A stretch of 64,000 nt of DNA from Sorangium cellulosum (GCF_004135735.1 NZ_CP012670.1:3927501-3991500), one strand, 5' to 3'; shown: positions 33,519 through 43,335, numbered from the stretch's first letter. A program made the numbers and translations. The notes: generated from the sequence alone by a model not told the origin.

Positions 33519-34010
33519 GGCGGGAGCATCGCGCAGCGCCGATCACGGCGCAAGATTGCGTGCCGGACGGCGATCCGACGCGCCGTCCGCGCGGAGCCGG
33601 CCGTCGCCAGCCGGGGGCCATGGTGCCGCTGCTCACCGTGGTCGCCCGCTCTCCGGGCCTCTCGTCGTAGACAAGCGCCTTCGCCGCGCCGAAGGGGCGG
33701 TCTGGCCGATTTGGAGGCTCGTGGCGGCGCTCTATCGGATCGATCTGCCGCCCTCCGCTGGCGGCGCCATGATCGGGTGTTCGGCGCGCGGGGTGGGGGA
33801 CGGGCCGTGTCTGAATCGGTAACCCATGAGTCAAGCGTAGGCCCCCGGCGAGGGTGTTCGGCGCGCGGGGTGGGGGACGGGCCGTGTCTGAATCGGTAAC
33901 CCATGAGTCAAGCGTAGGCCCCCGGCGAGGGGGTTCGGCGGGGGCCGGGCAACCCAGAAATACCTCGCGCAGCGTCCCCTGCCCGGCTCCACCCAGCTCC
34001 ACCCGCGCGC
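33519..34010. other. 492-bp gene-free region with tandem repeat
   Basis: No protein-like frame on either strand. It holds the enoyl-CoA hydratase promoter side, the 77-bp tandem repeat at 33775-33928 and the 3' flank of the first TrkH gene. Confidence 0.6.
33775..33928. repeat. Two tandem copies of a 77-bp unit
   Basis: Bases 33775-33851 and 33852-33928 are the same apart from at most a base or two at the edges, and a third partial start (GGGTTCGGCG) follows. Both units contain ACCCATGAGTCAAGCGTAGG. The period is not a multiple of three and the array lies between genes, so it is not coding. Confidence 0.88.
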
Positions 34011-36089
34011 TCACCCGATCCCGACGCGCTCCTCGGGCAGCCTGTAGCTCCGCGCGCTGGCCTGGTTCGCGAGCGCCAGCGCCAGGGTCAGCGGCCCGAT
34101 GCGGCCGATGAACATCGCCAGCGTGATGACCAGCTTCCCCGGCGCGCTCAGCGACGGCGTGACGTTGGCCGACATCCCGGCCGTGCCGAGCGCGCCCACC
34201 GTCTCCAGCGCGAGGCCCATCGGGTTCTGCGGCTCCAGCATGAGCATCACGAACAACACCCCCGCGACGAGCACCACCATGAGGAACGCGACCCCCATCG
34301 CGCGGCGCACCGTCCCCGCCGGGAGCGCCCGGCCGAGCAGGTGCGGCGCCTCCTCGCCGCGCAGCTCCGCGCGCAGCGTCGCGAACAGCGTCGCGACCGT
34401 CGTGACCTTGAGCCCGCCGGCGGTCGAGCCCGGCGCCCCGCCGATGATGCTCAGCATGCAGACGAACATCCACGTCGCCGGCCCCATCAGGGCGAGGTCG
34501 ACCGTGTTGAACCCCGCGGTCCGCGTCATCACCGAGTGGAAGAAGCTCGCCAGCACCTTGACCGGCCACGACAGCCCCGCCATCGACCGGCCCGCCTCGA
34601 GCACCAGGAAGCCGGCGGTCCCGATCGCGAGCAGCACCGCGGTCGCGACCAGGACGACCCGGCTGTGCAGCGACATCCGCGGCGCGCGCTCCCCGCGCAG
34701 CCGGAGGCGGGCCTGGCGCAGGAGCTCGTCGTGCACCGGGAAGCCGAGGCCGCCGAGGACCACGAGCGCCGCGATGACGAGGCAGATCGCGGGCGAGCCG
34801 ACCATCGGGACGAGCCCCTCCCGGAACAGCGAGAAGCCCGAGTTGCAGAACGCGCTGACCGCGTGGAACACGGCCGCCCAGAGGTGATCGCCGGCGCCGG
34901 AGAGCGGCACGCCCGCGACGGGCCCGGAGGCGATCTCGTGGTGGGGAACGAAGCCGATCAGCAGGATGAGCGCGCCCACCGCCTCGACGCAGAGCGTGTA
35001 GACGACGATGGCGGCGACGTTGCGGCGGAGGCGCGCGAACGACTCGGCGTCGATCATCTCGGCCATCACGGCCGCGTCGCGGAGCCGCAGCCTCCTGCCG
35101 GCGAGGATGGCGAAGAACGTCGAGAGCACCATGATCCCGAGCCCGCCGATCTGGACCAGCAGGAGCAGGACCGCCTGGCCGAACGGCGTGTACGTCTCGG
35201 CGAGGTTGTGCACGGCGAGCCCGGTGACGCACACCGCGCTGGTGGCCATGAACAGGCCGTCGACGAACGAGGCGTCGGTGATGTCCCGGAGCGACTGGGG
35301 CAGGGTGAGCAGGAAGCTGCCGAGCAGCGCGGCGACGCCGAACGACACCATCATGAGCCGCGCCGGGTGATCGGCGGCGGTGGCGAACAGCCGCTCGATC
35401 GGCCGGCGCCCGAGCAGGGCGCCGTTGGCGAGGACGAACGCGAGCACGGTGTACGTGCGGTAGAGCACGACACCCCGGGCCCCGGCGTCCGCGCCCGGCG
35501 CGCCCTCGTCGGCCAGCGGCCCGAGCTCGGCCGCGTGCCCGAGCAGGAGCCACTTCTCGCCGATGCACGCGAGCAGCAGGCAGGTCGTCAGCAGGAAGAC
35601 GACGGGGCGGGCTCGCTTGACCTCGGTCCTGGCGCCGGCGCGCAGGGGGCGCCAGAGGAGCACGATCAGGGCCGTGAGCCACACCGGCACGAGCAGCGTC
35701 TCCACCGCGGTCAGGGCGGCCGAGATCCGGGGGTGGATCGCGAAGGCCAGATCGAACGCCAGGAGCACGGCGCTGCCGGCCAGCAAGGGAACAGGCTTCA
35801 GCCACGCGAAGCGCAGCCATCCGGGGTACTTCCGGGCCGCCGCGACGACCGAGGCGGGGTCGACGGCCCCGGCGGGGCCGTCGCTCGACGCGGTGCCGTC
35901 GCTCGACGCGGTGCCGGCGCTCGACGCGGGGCCGCCGCTCGAGCCGGGGCCGGCGGACGCGGGTGCCTGGGATGCGACCAGCGTGGCGAGCGTCAGCGGG
36001 GGCTGCTCGGCCGGGTCGCTGTTCGGATCGGCGCGCGGCGCGCTCGGCCGGGAGGACGGTAACGGCGAGGGATCCACCCGTGCATTCAC
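34011..36089 (-). CDS. TrkH/KtrB-type potassium channel subunit, copy 1
   Basis: 692 residues if it starts at GTG 36089, the codon that matches the start of copy 2; a GTG at 36119 is also open. After a disordered N-terminus there are extra membrane segments (about residues 100-250), then the four-repeat TrkH core. Selectivity-filter loops read SAVCVTGLAV, SAFCNSGFSL, TRTAGFNTVD and GALGTAGMSA. These proteins pass K+ (with Na+ or H+) inward and are gated by a KtrA/TrkA ring. The N-terminal tail carries four 18-bp repeats (35881-35952, coding GTASSD-like units) absent from copy 2. It lies 52 bp downstream of copy 2, on the same strand. Confidence 0.93.
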   Translation of the reverse strand: MNARVDPSPLPSSRPSAPRADPNSDPAEQPPLTLATLVASQAPASAGPGSSGGPASSAGTASSDGTASSDGPAGAVDPASVVAAARKYPGWLRFAWLKPVPLLAGSAVLLAFDLAFAIHPRISAALTAVETLLVPVWLTALIVLLWRPLRAGARTEVKRARPVVFLLTTCLLLACIGEKWLLLGHAAELGPLADEGAPGADAGARGVVLYRTYTVLAFVLANGALLGRRPIERLFATAADHPARLMMVSFGVAALLGSFLLTLPQSLRDITDASFVDGLFMATSAVCVTGLAVHNLAETYTPFGQAVLLLLVQIGGLGIMVLSTFFAILAGRRLRLRDAAVMAEMIDAESFARLRRNVAAIVVYTLCVEAVGALILLIGFVPHHEIASGPVAGVPLSGAGDHLWAAVFHAVSAFCNSGFSLFREGLVPMVGSPAICLVIAALVVLGGLGFPVHDELLRQARLRLRGERAPRMSLHSRVVLVATAVLLAIGTAGFLVLEAGRSMAGLSWPVKVLASFFHSVMTRTAGFNTVDLALMGPATWMFVCMLSIIGGAPGSTAGGLKVTTVATLFATLRAELRGEEAPHLLGRALPAGTVRRAMGVAFLMVVLVAGVLFVMLMLEPQNPMGLALETVGALGTAGMSANVTPSLSAPGKLVITLAMFIGRIGPLTLALALANQASARSYRLPEERVGIG
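35881..35952 (-). repeat. Four 18-bp repeats in the TrkH copy 1 N-terminus
   Basis: Units of 18 bp begin at 35881, 35899, 35917 and 35935; the last is most diverged. They code for Ser/Ala/Gly-rich hexapeptides in the cytoplasmic tail and account for most of the length difference from copy 2. Confidence 0.8.
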
Positions 36090-36141
36090 GCGCCCGCGCC
36101 GGGCGGTGTCAACGTCCACCCTGAGCGCCGTGCCAGGACGC

Positions 36142-38136
36142 TCACCCGATCCCGACGCGCTCCTCGGGCAGCCTGTAGCTCCGCGCGCTGGCCTGGTTCG
36201 CGAGCGCCAGCGCCAGGGTCAGCGGCCCGATGCGGCCGATGAACATCGCCAGCGTGACGACCAGCTTCCCCGGCGCGCCCAGCGACGGCGTGACGTTGGC
36301 CGACAGCCCGACCGTGGCGAACGCGCTGACCGTCTCCAGGGCGAGGCCCATCGGGTCCAGCGGCTCCAGCACGAGCAGCACGAACAGGAACCCCGCGACG
36401 AGCGCCACCATGAGGAACGCGACCCCCATCGCGCGGCGCACCGTCCCCGCCGGGAGCGCCCGGCCGAGCAGGTGCGGCGCCTCCTCGCCGCGCAGCTCCG
36501 CGCGCAGCGTCGCGAACAGCGCCGCGACCGTCGTGACCTTGAGCCCGCCGGCGGTCGAGCCCGGCGCCCCGCCGATGAGCATCAGGATGCAGGTGAACAT
36601 CCACGTCGCCGGCCCCATCAGGGCGAAGTCGATCGTGTTGAACCCCGCGGTCCGCGTCATCGCCGACTGGAAGAGGCTCGCCAGCACCTTGACCGGCCAC
36701 GACAGCCCCGCCATCGACCGGCCCGCCTCGAGCACGAGGAAGCCGGCGGTCCCGAGCGCGAGCAGCACCGCGGTCGTGATCAGGACGACCCGGCTGTGCA
36801 GCGACAGCCGCGGCGGGCGCTCCCCGCGCAGCCGGAGGCGGGCCTGGCGCAGGAGCTCGTCGTGCACCGGGAAGCCCAGGCCGCCGAGGACCACGAGCGC
36901 CGTGACCACGAGGGAGACCGCGGGCGAGCCGACCATCGGGACGAGCCCCTCCCGGAACAACGAGAAGCCCGCGTTGCAGAACGCGCTGACCGCATGGAAC
37001 ACGGCCGCCCAGAGGTGATCGCCGGCGCCGGAGAGCGGCACGCCCGCGACGGGCCCGGAGGCGATCTCGTGGTGGGGAACGAAGCTGATCAGCAGGGCGA
37101 GCGCGCCCACCGCCTCGATGCCCAGCGTGAACAGGACGATCGCGGCGACGTTGCGGCGGAGGCGCGCGAACGACTCGGCGTCGATCATCTCGGCCATCAC
37201 GGCCGCGTCGCGGAGCCGCAGCCTCCTGCCGGCGAGGATGGCGAAGAACGTCGAGAGCACCATGATCCCGAGCCCGCCGATCTGGATGAGCAGGAGCAGG
37301 ACCGCCTGGCCGAACGGCGTGTACGTCTCGGCGAGGTTGTGCACGGCGAGCCCGGTGACGCACACCGCGCTGGTGGCCATGAACAGGCCGTCGACGAACG
37401 AGGCGTCGGCGATGTCCCGGAGCGACTGGGGCAGGGTGAGCAGGAAGCTGCCGAGCAGCGCGGCGACGCCGAACGACACCACCATGAGCCGCGCCGGGTG
37501 ATCGGCGGCCGTGGCGAACAGCCGCTCGATCGGCCGGCGCCCGAGCAGGGCGCCGTTGGCCAGGACGAACGCGAGCACGGTGTACGTGCGGTAGAGCGCG
37601 ACACCCCGGGTCCCGGCGTCCGCGCCCGGCGCGCCCTCGACCAGCGGCCCGAGCTCGGCCGCGTGCCTGAGCAGGAGCCACTTCTCGCCGATGCACGCGA
37701 GCAGCAGGCAGGCCGTCAACAGCAAGACGACGGGGCGGGCTCGCTTGACCTCGTTCCTGGCGCCGGCGCGCAGGGGGCGCCAGAGGAGCACGATCAGGAC
37801 CGTGAGCCACACCGGCACGAGCAGCGTCTCCACCGCGGTCAGGGCGGCCGAGATCCGGGGGTGGATCGCGAAGGCCAGGTCGAACGCCAGGAGCACGGCG
37901 CTGCCGGCCAGCAAGGGAGCAGGCTTCAGCCACGCGAAGCGCTGCCATCCGGGGTACTTCCGGGCCGCCGCGACGACCGAGGCGGGGCCGGCGGGGCCGG
38001 CGGGCGCGGGCCTCTGGGACGCGACCAGCGCGGCGAGCGTCAGCGGAGGCCGCTCGGCCGGGCTGCTGTCCGAGCCGTCGCGCGGCGCGCTCGGCCGGGA
38101 GGACGGTAGCGGCGGGGGATCCACCGCTGCATTCAC
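36142..38136 (-). CDS. TrkH/KtrB-type potassium channel subunit, copy 2
   Basis: 664 residues, GTG start. Nearly the whole protein and the DNA around both ends match copy 1, so this is a tandem gene duplication. Filter loops read SAVCVTGLAV, SAFCNAGFSL, TRTAGFNTID and SAFATVGLSA. The fourth loop therefore differs from copy 1 (TVGL against TAGM), at a position that can affect ion selectivity or gating. The DNA upstream of the start (GTTGACACCG, then CCGGCGCGGGCGC before GTG) is also shared between copies. No RCK gene adjoins; the nearest is ktrA-like at 12093-12782. Confidence 0.94.
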   Translation of the reverse strand: MNAAVDPPPLPSSRPSAPRDGSDSSPAERPPLTLAALVASQRPAPAGPAGPASVVAAARKYPGWQRFAWLKPAPLLAGSAVLLAFDLAFAIHPRISAALTAVETLLVPVWLTVLIVLLWRPLRAGARNEVKRARPVVLLLTACLLLACIGEKWLLLRHAAELGPLVEGAPGADAGTRGVALYRTYTVLAFVLANGALLGRRPIERLFATAADHPARLMVVSFGVAALLGSFLLTLPQSLRDIADASFVDGLFMATSAVCVTGLAVHNLAETYTPFGQAVLLLLIQIGGLGIMVLSTFFAILAGRRLRLRDAAVMAEMIDAESFARLRRNVAAIVLFTLGIEAVGALALLISFVPHHEIASGPVAGVPLSGAGDHLWAAVFHAVSAFCNAGFSLFREGLVPMVGSPAVSLVVTALVVLGGLGFPVHDELLRQARLRLRGERPPRLSLHSRVVLITTAVLLALGTAGFLVLEAGRSMAGLSWPVKVLASLFQSAMTRTAGFNTIDFALMGPATWMFTCILMLIGGAPGSTAGGLKVTTVAALFATLRAELRGEEAPHLLGRALPAGTVRRAMGVAFLMVALVAGFLFVLLVLEPLDPMGLALETVSAFATVGLSANVTPSLGAPGKLVVTLAMFIGRIGPLTLALALANQASARSYRLPEERVGIG

Positions 38137-38266
38137 GCGCCCGCGCCGGACGGTGTCAACGTCAACGTCCGCCCTGTCCGCCTTGCCCGCGCACGAGGCG
38201 CGCCGGGCGCGGACCGATCCTCCCTCGCGAACGACGGTGGGGGTCAGGGGCGCGCGGCGCCGGCCG

Positions 38267-39289
38267 TCAGCCGGCGAGGACCAGCGCGACGAGGAAGGCC
38301 GTGTACATCGTGAGCAGCGTGGCGCCCTCGGTCCGGCGGATCGATCGCTCGGTCCGCATCGCGACCGCCGCGAACGCCGTCACCCCGCCGAGGGTGATGA
38401 GGTCGACGGCCATGGCGCCGGGGGAGCCCGCGAGCGGCCCCACCAGCGCGGCGCCGCCGAGGATGAGCAGCACGTTGAAGATGTTCGAGCCGACCACGTT
38501 GCCGACCGCGATGTCGGCGTGCCCGCGCGCGGCCGCGATCAGGCTGGTCGCGAGCTCCGGGAGCGAGGTGCCCACCGCGACGATGGTCAGCCCCACCACC
38601 CGCTCGCTCATGCCCGCGCCGAGCGCCACGCCCACGGCGCCGTCGACGAACACCTTGCCGCCGACCACCAGGAGGCCGAGGCCCACCGCCGCGATCAGCG
38701 CGAGGCGCAGCGTGCCGCGCCCGCCCGGCGCGCCGGCCCGCTCGGCGTCGACCTCCATCTCGCGGGCGGCCTCGAACGCGCCGCGCTCGTCCGGGGACGG
38801 CTCGGGCGGGCGCGCCCCGGCCGCGGCGCCGCCGGCCGCGCTCGTCCGGGCGCTCCGGACGACCCACACCGTGTACCCGATCGACGCGGCGCACAGGAGC
38901 GCCCCCTCCAGGCGGTCGACGCCGCCGTCGAGGAGCAGGAGCGGCACCAGGGCGGCCGTGCCCACGAGGAACGGGACCTCGCGCCAGATCAGGCCGCCGG
39001 CCACGCGCGGCGGGGAGATGAGCGCGGTCACCCCGAGGATGAGCCCGAGGTTGGCGATGTTCGAGCCGACGGCGTTGCCGAGCGCGACGGCGCCCCGGCC
39101 CTCGAGCACGGCCGCGAGGCTCACGATCAGCTCCGGGGCCGACGTGCCGTACGCGACCACCGTGAGCCCCACGACGAGCGGCCGCAGGCCGAGCGAGAGC
39201 GCCAGGCCCGACGCGCCCTTGACCAGCCACTCGGCGCCGAAATAGAGAGAGACCGCACCCAGGACGAGCTGCGCCGCGTGAAGGAGCAC
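38267..39289 (-). CDS. Calcium/sodium antiporter (YrbG/CaCA family)
   Basis: 340 residues, about ten membrane segments. The two inverted alpha repeats are clear: GTSAPELIVSL with GNAVGSNIANLGLILG, and GTSLPELATSL with GNVVGSNIFNVLLILG. These carry the Glu and Asn residues that bind Ca2+ and Na+ in the exchanger family. A charged cytoplasmic loop of about 50 residues lies between the halves. The protein would sit in the inner membrane and export Ca2+ or exchange Na+. It is 63 bp downstream of the histidine kinase gene on the same strand, and 130 bp upstream of TrkH copy 2. Confidence 0.94.
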   Translation of the reverse strand: MLLHAAQLVLGAVSLYFGAEWLVKGASGLALSLGLRPLVVGLTVVAYGTSAPELIVSLAAVLEGRGAVALGNAVGSNIANLGLILGVTALISPPRVAGGLIWREVPFLVGTAALVPLLLLDGGVDRLEGALLCAASIGYTVWVVRSARTSAAGGAAAGARPPEPSPDERGAFEAAREMEVDAERAGAPGGRGTLRLALIAAVGLGLLVVGGKVFVDGAVGVALGAGMSERVVGLTIVAVGTSLPELATSLIAAARGHADIAVGNVVGSNIFNVLLILGGAALVGPLAGSPGAMAVDLITLGGVTAFAAVAMRTERSIRRTEGATLLTMYTAFLVALVLAG

Positions 39290-39352
39290 GGGCGCACCCT
39301 ACCGCGTGCGCGCCGCGGCGCAGCGCCAGAAAACGCGGAGGCGCGCCGCCCG

Positions 39353-40816
39353 TCAGGGCGAGCGCGGCAGCTCGATCCGGAAGACCGAGCCGGCGCCGGG
39401 CCGGCTCTCGACGAGGAGCCGGCCCCCGTGCGCCTCGACGATGCGCTTCGCCACGGCGAGCCCGAGGCCCGCGCCCGGGACGGCGCGCGCCGCGGCCTCG
39501 AGGCGCCGGAACGGCTCGAAGATGCGCGCCAGATCCGCGGCCTCGATCCCGATCCCCTCATCGCGGACGGCGATCTCGGCGCAGCCCCCGGCGTCGCGGA
39601 CCGCCACGTCGACCCGACCGCCTTCGGGGGAGTACTTCAGCGCGTTCGACACGAGGTTGTTCAGCACCTGCTCGATCCGGGTCGCGTCGCAGCGGACGAG
39701 CACCGGCGCGCCGGGGAGCGAGAGCTCGATCCTGTGCCCCGACGAGGCGGGGCCGTAGAGCTCCACCGCCTCCTGGGCGAGCGCGCACAGGTCGTGCTCG
39801 TCGATCCGCAGCTCGAGCTTGCGCGCCTCGAGCTGCGCCGCGTCGACGAGATCCCCGACCATGCGCTCCAGGCGATCGACCTGGCGCCCGACGAGCGCCA
39901 TCGTCCGGCGCAGGCGCGCCTCCGGGAGGGGCCTCTCGGGGTCGAGGAAGCTCACGGACATCCGGAGCGCCGAGAGGGGGTTCCGGAGGTCGTGGGCCAC
40001 GCCGCCGAGGAACGCGAAGTGCGCCTCGCGCTGCCGCTCCAGCGACTCCGCCGTCTCGTTGAAGGTCCGCGCGATGTCGCCGAGCTCGCGCGGCCCGACG
40101 AGCGGCGCGCGCGCGGCGCGGTCGCCGGCGCCGTACCGCCCGATGGCCCGCTGGAGCGCGACGACGGGGCGGTAGATGAGCCGCCGCGCGCAGAGGAGGA
40201 CCGTGGACGCGCCCGCGATGAAGAACAGGGCCGCCGCGACGCCGGCGGCGCTCGTGCGCCGGCCGAGGCGCTCCACGAGCGCCCGCGACGCGCGGGCCTG
40301 ATCGAGGTTGATCTCGACCAGGCGGTCGAGGGCCGCGAACGCGTCGTCGAGGGTGGGATCGACCTCGTCGTGCGCCGGCGGGAGCGCGCGCGGCCCGGCG
40401 GACCGGCGCCGCGAGAGGTACGCGCCGACGCGCCGCTCCGCCTCCGCGAGGATCTCGCCTTCTTCCGGGCTGTTCACCTGGCGGCGAGCCTCCGCGAGGC
40501 CGCGCCGCAGGCCCTGCTCCCACGCCGCGTGGGAGGGGGCGAGCCCCCCGTGATCGGCGTCGAACACCGCGCGGCCGCGCTTCTGCGCGTCGAGCAGGAG
40601 ATCGACCTCGAGCCTCTCCACGATGCGGACGCTCTCGATCGCGTCGCCGAGGATCCGGGTGGCCTGTTGCATGGTCGTCGAGGCGCTCATGAGCGCGGCG
40701 GCGACCACGACGCCCACGCCCGTGAGGAGGAGCGTGGCCGCCCCGAGGAGCGCGCTCAGGCTCCACGGCCGCGCGCCGAGGAGCCTGCCCGGGCGCTCGC
40801 CTTCGGATCGTTCCAT
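39353..40816 (-). CDS. Membrane sensor histidine kinase
   Basis: 487 residues from the ATG at 40816 (MERSEGE); a longer form from 40852 is possible. Two membrane segments (about 20-45 and 185-210) enclose a helical periplasmic sensor. A HAMP domain (PVVALQRAI, ELGDIARTFNET), a HisKA domain with the phospho-accepting His in VAHDLRNPL, and a HATPase with NNLVSNALKY, DEGIG and GLGLAV follow. No response regulator gene is adjacent. The upstream neighbour is divergent (nfeD-like), and the Ca2+/Na+ antiporter lies downstream, so control of ion transport is one possibility. Confidence 0.94.
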   Translation of the reverse strand: MERSEGERPGRLLGARPWSLSALLGAATLLLTGVGVVVAAALMSASTTMQQATRILGDAIESVRIVERLEVDLLLDAQKRGRAVFDADHGGLAPSHAAWEQGLRRGLAEARRQVNSPEEGEILAEAERRVGAYLSRRRSAGPRALPPAHDEVDPTLDDAFAALDRLVEINLDQARASRALVERLGRRTSAAGVAAALFFIAGASTVLLCARRLIYRPVVALQRAIGRYGAGDRAARAPLVGPRELGDIARTFNETAESLERQREAHFAFLGGVAHDLRNPLSALRMSVSFLDPERPLPEARLRRTMALVGRQVDRLERMVGDLVDAAQLEARKLELRIDEHDLCALAQEAVELYGPASSGHRIELSLPGAPVLVRCDATRIEQVLNNLVSNALKYSPEGGRVDVAVRDAGGCAEIAVRDEGIGIEAADLARIFEPFRRLEAAARAVPGAGLGLAVAKRIVEAHGGRLLVESRPGAGSVFRIELPRSP

Positions 40817-40944
40817 GATCCTGCGATTGGCTCCCGGCCACGCCGCGCGCAATGGTCCTCGCCCGGGCGTCGCAGGCGTGTCTCCAGGGCCGCCCTTCCG
40901 CCGGGGCGATCGCCGCTCTAGGTCTCCCGGGGAGGAATGGACGC

Positions 40945-42336
40945 GTGTCGCTGACGAGAGGGCGCCTTCGCGCGCGGCTTTCGCGCTGGATTGCGTACGC
41001 GCTCGCGCTCGCCTCCGCGCTCCTCGCCCTGGCCTCGTCGGCGCGCGCCGGGGCCGCGCCGACGGTCCACGTCGCCCCGATCCAGGGCGAGATCAACGCC
41101 GGGCTGTCGGCCTTCGTGGAGCGGGCCATCGCCGAGGCCGAGGAGGCCGGGGCGAGCGCGCTCATCCTGCCCATCAACACGCTCGGCGGGCGCGTCGACG
41201 CGGCCATCGTCCTCCGGGACGCGCTGCTCGCGACCCCGCTCCGCACCGTCGCCCTCGTCGATCCGCGGGCGATCTCGGCGGGCGCGCTCCTCGCGCTCGC
41301 CGCGGAGCGCATCCTGATGGCCGAGGGCGCGACCCTCGGCGCGGCGGCGCCCGTGCTCGCCGGGCCGGAGGGCGCGGAGCCCGCCGGGGAGAAGGCGACC
41401 TCCTACGTCCGCAAGGAGTTCCGCGCGACCGCCGAGCGCCGCGGGCGCCCGCCGGAGCTCGCCGAGGCGATGGTGGACGAGGACGTCGTGGTCGAGGGGG
41501 TCGTGGGCCCGGGGAAGCTGCTCACGCTCACGACCGCCGAGGCGCTGGAGCTCGGCGTCGCCGACGCCCGGGCGGACGATCTCGGCGCCGCGCTCTCGTG
41601 GCTCGGCCTCGAGGGGGCGGAGATCCGCCACGCCTCGCCGAGCTGGGCCGAGCGCGCGCTCCGGTTCCTGACGCAGCCCGTGGTGAGCTCGCTCCTCTTG
41701 AGCCTCGGGATCATGGGCCTGCTCGTCGAGCTGCGCACGCCGGGGTTCGGCATCCCGGGCCTCGTGGGCGCCGCCTGCCTGGTCCTGTTCTTCTGGGCGC
41801 AGTGGCTGCTCGCGCTCGTCGGCTGGGAGGAGATCGCGCTCGCCGCCCTCGGCGCCGTGCTCCTCGCCCTCGAGGTCCTCGTGATCCCCGGGTTCGGCGT
41901 CGCCGGCATCGCCGGCGCGGTCGCGCTGATCGCCGGCCTGAGCCTGAGCCTCGTCGGCGCGGGCGTGACCCCCGAGCGCGCCGTGGAGGCGGTGGCCCAG
42001 GTCGCGCTCTCCCTCGCGCTGGCGCTGGCCGGCGCCCTCGTCGCGCTGCGCTTCCTGCCGCGGGTCCCGGCCGCGCGGCGCCTGATCCTGGCCACGAGCC
42101 TCGGCCCGGACGTCGCCCCTGGCGGGCCGGCCCGGGCGACGGGGCCGCGCGTGGGCGAGCGCGGCCTGGCCACCACGCCGCTGCGGCCGGCCGGCATCGC
42201 CCGCCTCGGGGGAGCGCGGGTCGATGTGGTGTCGGAGGCCGAGTACATCGGGCCCGGCGAGGCGGTCGAGGTGATCCGCGTCGAGGGCAACCGCGTCGTC
42301 GTGCGCCGCGCGGCGCCGGATGGGGAGGGGGGGTGA
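40945..42336 (+). CDS. NfeD-type membrane serine protease-like protein
   Basis: 463 residues from GTG 40945, preceded by GGAGG at good distance; the frame is open further up but without signal. A signal peptide is followed by a ClpP/crotonase-like protease domain with DPRAISAGALLALAAE (candidate catalytic Ser) and a downstream Lys in EKATSYVRK. Four to five membrane segments (about 235-375) and a C-terminal OB-fold NfeD domain (VVSEAEYIGPGEAVEVI) follow. NfeD proteins act with flotillins or stomatins in membrane quality control and microdomains. The floA-like gene starts six bases after its stop, which supports that role. Confidence 0.93.
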   Translation: MSLTRGRLRARLSRWIAYALALASALLALASSARAGAAPTVHVAPIQGEINAGLSAFVERAIAEAEEAGASALILPINTLGGRVDAAIVLRDALLATPLRTVALVDPRAISAGALLALAAERILMAEGATLGAAAPVLAGPEGAEPAGEKATSYVRKEFRATAERRGRPPELAEAMVDEDVVVEGVVGPGKLLTLTTAEALELGVADARADDLGAALSWLGLEGAEIRHASPSWAERALRFLTQPVVSSLLLSLGIMGLLVELRTPGFGIPGLVGAACLVLFFWAQWLLALVGWEEIALAALGAVLLALEVLVIPGFGVAGIAGAVALIAGLSLSLVGAGVTPERAVEAVAQVALSLALALAGALVALRFLPRVPAARRLILATSLGPDVAPGGPARATGPRVGERGLATTPLRPAGIARLGGARVDVVSEAEYIGPGEAVEVIRVEGNRVVVRRAAPDGEGG

Positions 42337-42342
42337 CGTCAC

Positions 42343-43335
42343 ATGGGGGTCGATCTGGGCCTGCTCGGGCTCGTCTTCTTGCTGCTCGCGGCGATGTTCG
42401 TCGGGCTGTACCTGATCCCGATCCCGCTCTGGATCGCGGCCTGGGCGTCGGGCGCGTACGTCGGGCTGTTCACGCTCATCGGGATGCGCTTCCGGCGCGT
42501 GCCGCCGGGCACGGTGGTCACGGCGCACATCAGCGCCGTCAAGGCGGGGCTCGACATCGCCGTCAACGACCTCGAGGCGCACTACCTCGCGGGCGGCGAC
42601 GTGGTGCGCGTGGTCAACGCCCTGATCTCGGCGGACAAGGCGAACATCCCGATGCCGTTCAAGCGCGCCGCGGCCATCGATCTGGCCGGCCGCGACGTGC
42701 TCGAGGCGGTGAAGATGTCCGTGATCCCGAAGGTCATCGAGACGGCCCGCGTCGCGGCGGTCGCGAAGGACGGCATCCAGCTCATCGCCGTCTCCCGCGT
42801 GACGGTCAGGACCAACATCGATCGGCTCGTGGGCGGGGCCGGGGAGCAGACGATCATCGCCCGCGTGGGGGAGGGGATGGTGAGCACCATCGGCTCGGCG
42901 GCCTCGCACAAGGAGGTGCTCGAGAACCCCGATCACATCTCGAAGAACATCCTCGAGCGGGGGCTCGACGCCGGGACGGCCTACGAGATCCTCTCCATCG
43001 ACATCGCGGACGTCGACGTCGGCGCGAACATCGGCGCCAAGCTGCAGATCGACCAGGCGAACGCCGACAAGCAGATCGCCCAGGCCAAGGCGGAGGAGCG
43101 GCGCGCGATGGCGGTCGCGCTGGAGCAGGAGATGCGGGCGCGGGTCGTCGAGGCCGAGGCCGAGGTGCCGCGCGCCATGGCGGACGCGTTCCGCCGGGGC
43201 AACCTCGGGATCATGGACTATCACCGGCTGAAGAACGTCCAGGCGGACACCGACATGCGCGACGCCATCGCGTCGGACATGGGCGGCGCCGACGGGACCA
43301 CGGCGGGGCCTCGCCCGCGGGGCGGGCCCCCGTGA
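42343..43335 (+). CDS. floA: Flotillin-like protein FloA
   Basis: 330 residues, full length for FloA. An N-terminal hydrophobic hairpin (about 5-48) anchors the protein, then RRVPPGTVV leads into the SPFH/flotillin domain with KANIPMPFKRAAAIDLAGRD and GISADIADVDVG-like sequence (LSIDIADVDVGANIG). A helical Ala/Glu-rich region with QANADKQIAQAKAEERRAM completes the family pattern. FloA organises membrane microdomains in Bacillus. The start lies six bases after the nfeD-like stop, and the stop overlaps the next start (GTGA), giving a compact three-gene unit. Confidence 0.95.
   Translation: MGVDLGLLGLVFLLLAAMFVGLYLIPIPLWIAAWASGAYVGLFTLIGMRFRRVPPGTVVTAHISAVKAGLDIAVNDLEAHYLAGGDVVRVVNALISADKANIPMPFKRAAAIDLAGRDVLEAVKMSVIPKVIETARVAAVAKDGIQLIAVSRVTVRTNIDRLVGGAGEQTIIARVGEGMVSTIGSAASHKEVLENPDHISKNILERGLDAGTAYEILSIDIADVDVGANIGAKLQIDQANADKQIAQAKAEERRAMAVALEQEMRARVVEAEAEVPRAMADAFRRGNLGIMDYHRLKNVQADTDMRDAIASDMGGADGTTAGPRPRGGPP

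Noticed and set aside
33467..33904. 145-residue minus-strand frame through the 77-bp repeat
   Set aside because: The repeat period is not a multiple of three and the frame changes between copies; no family features.
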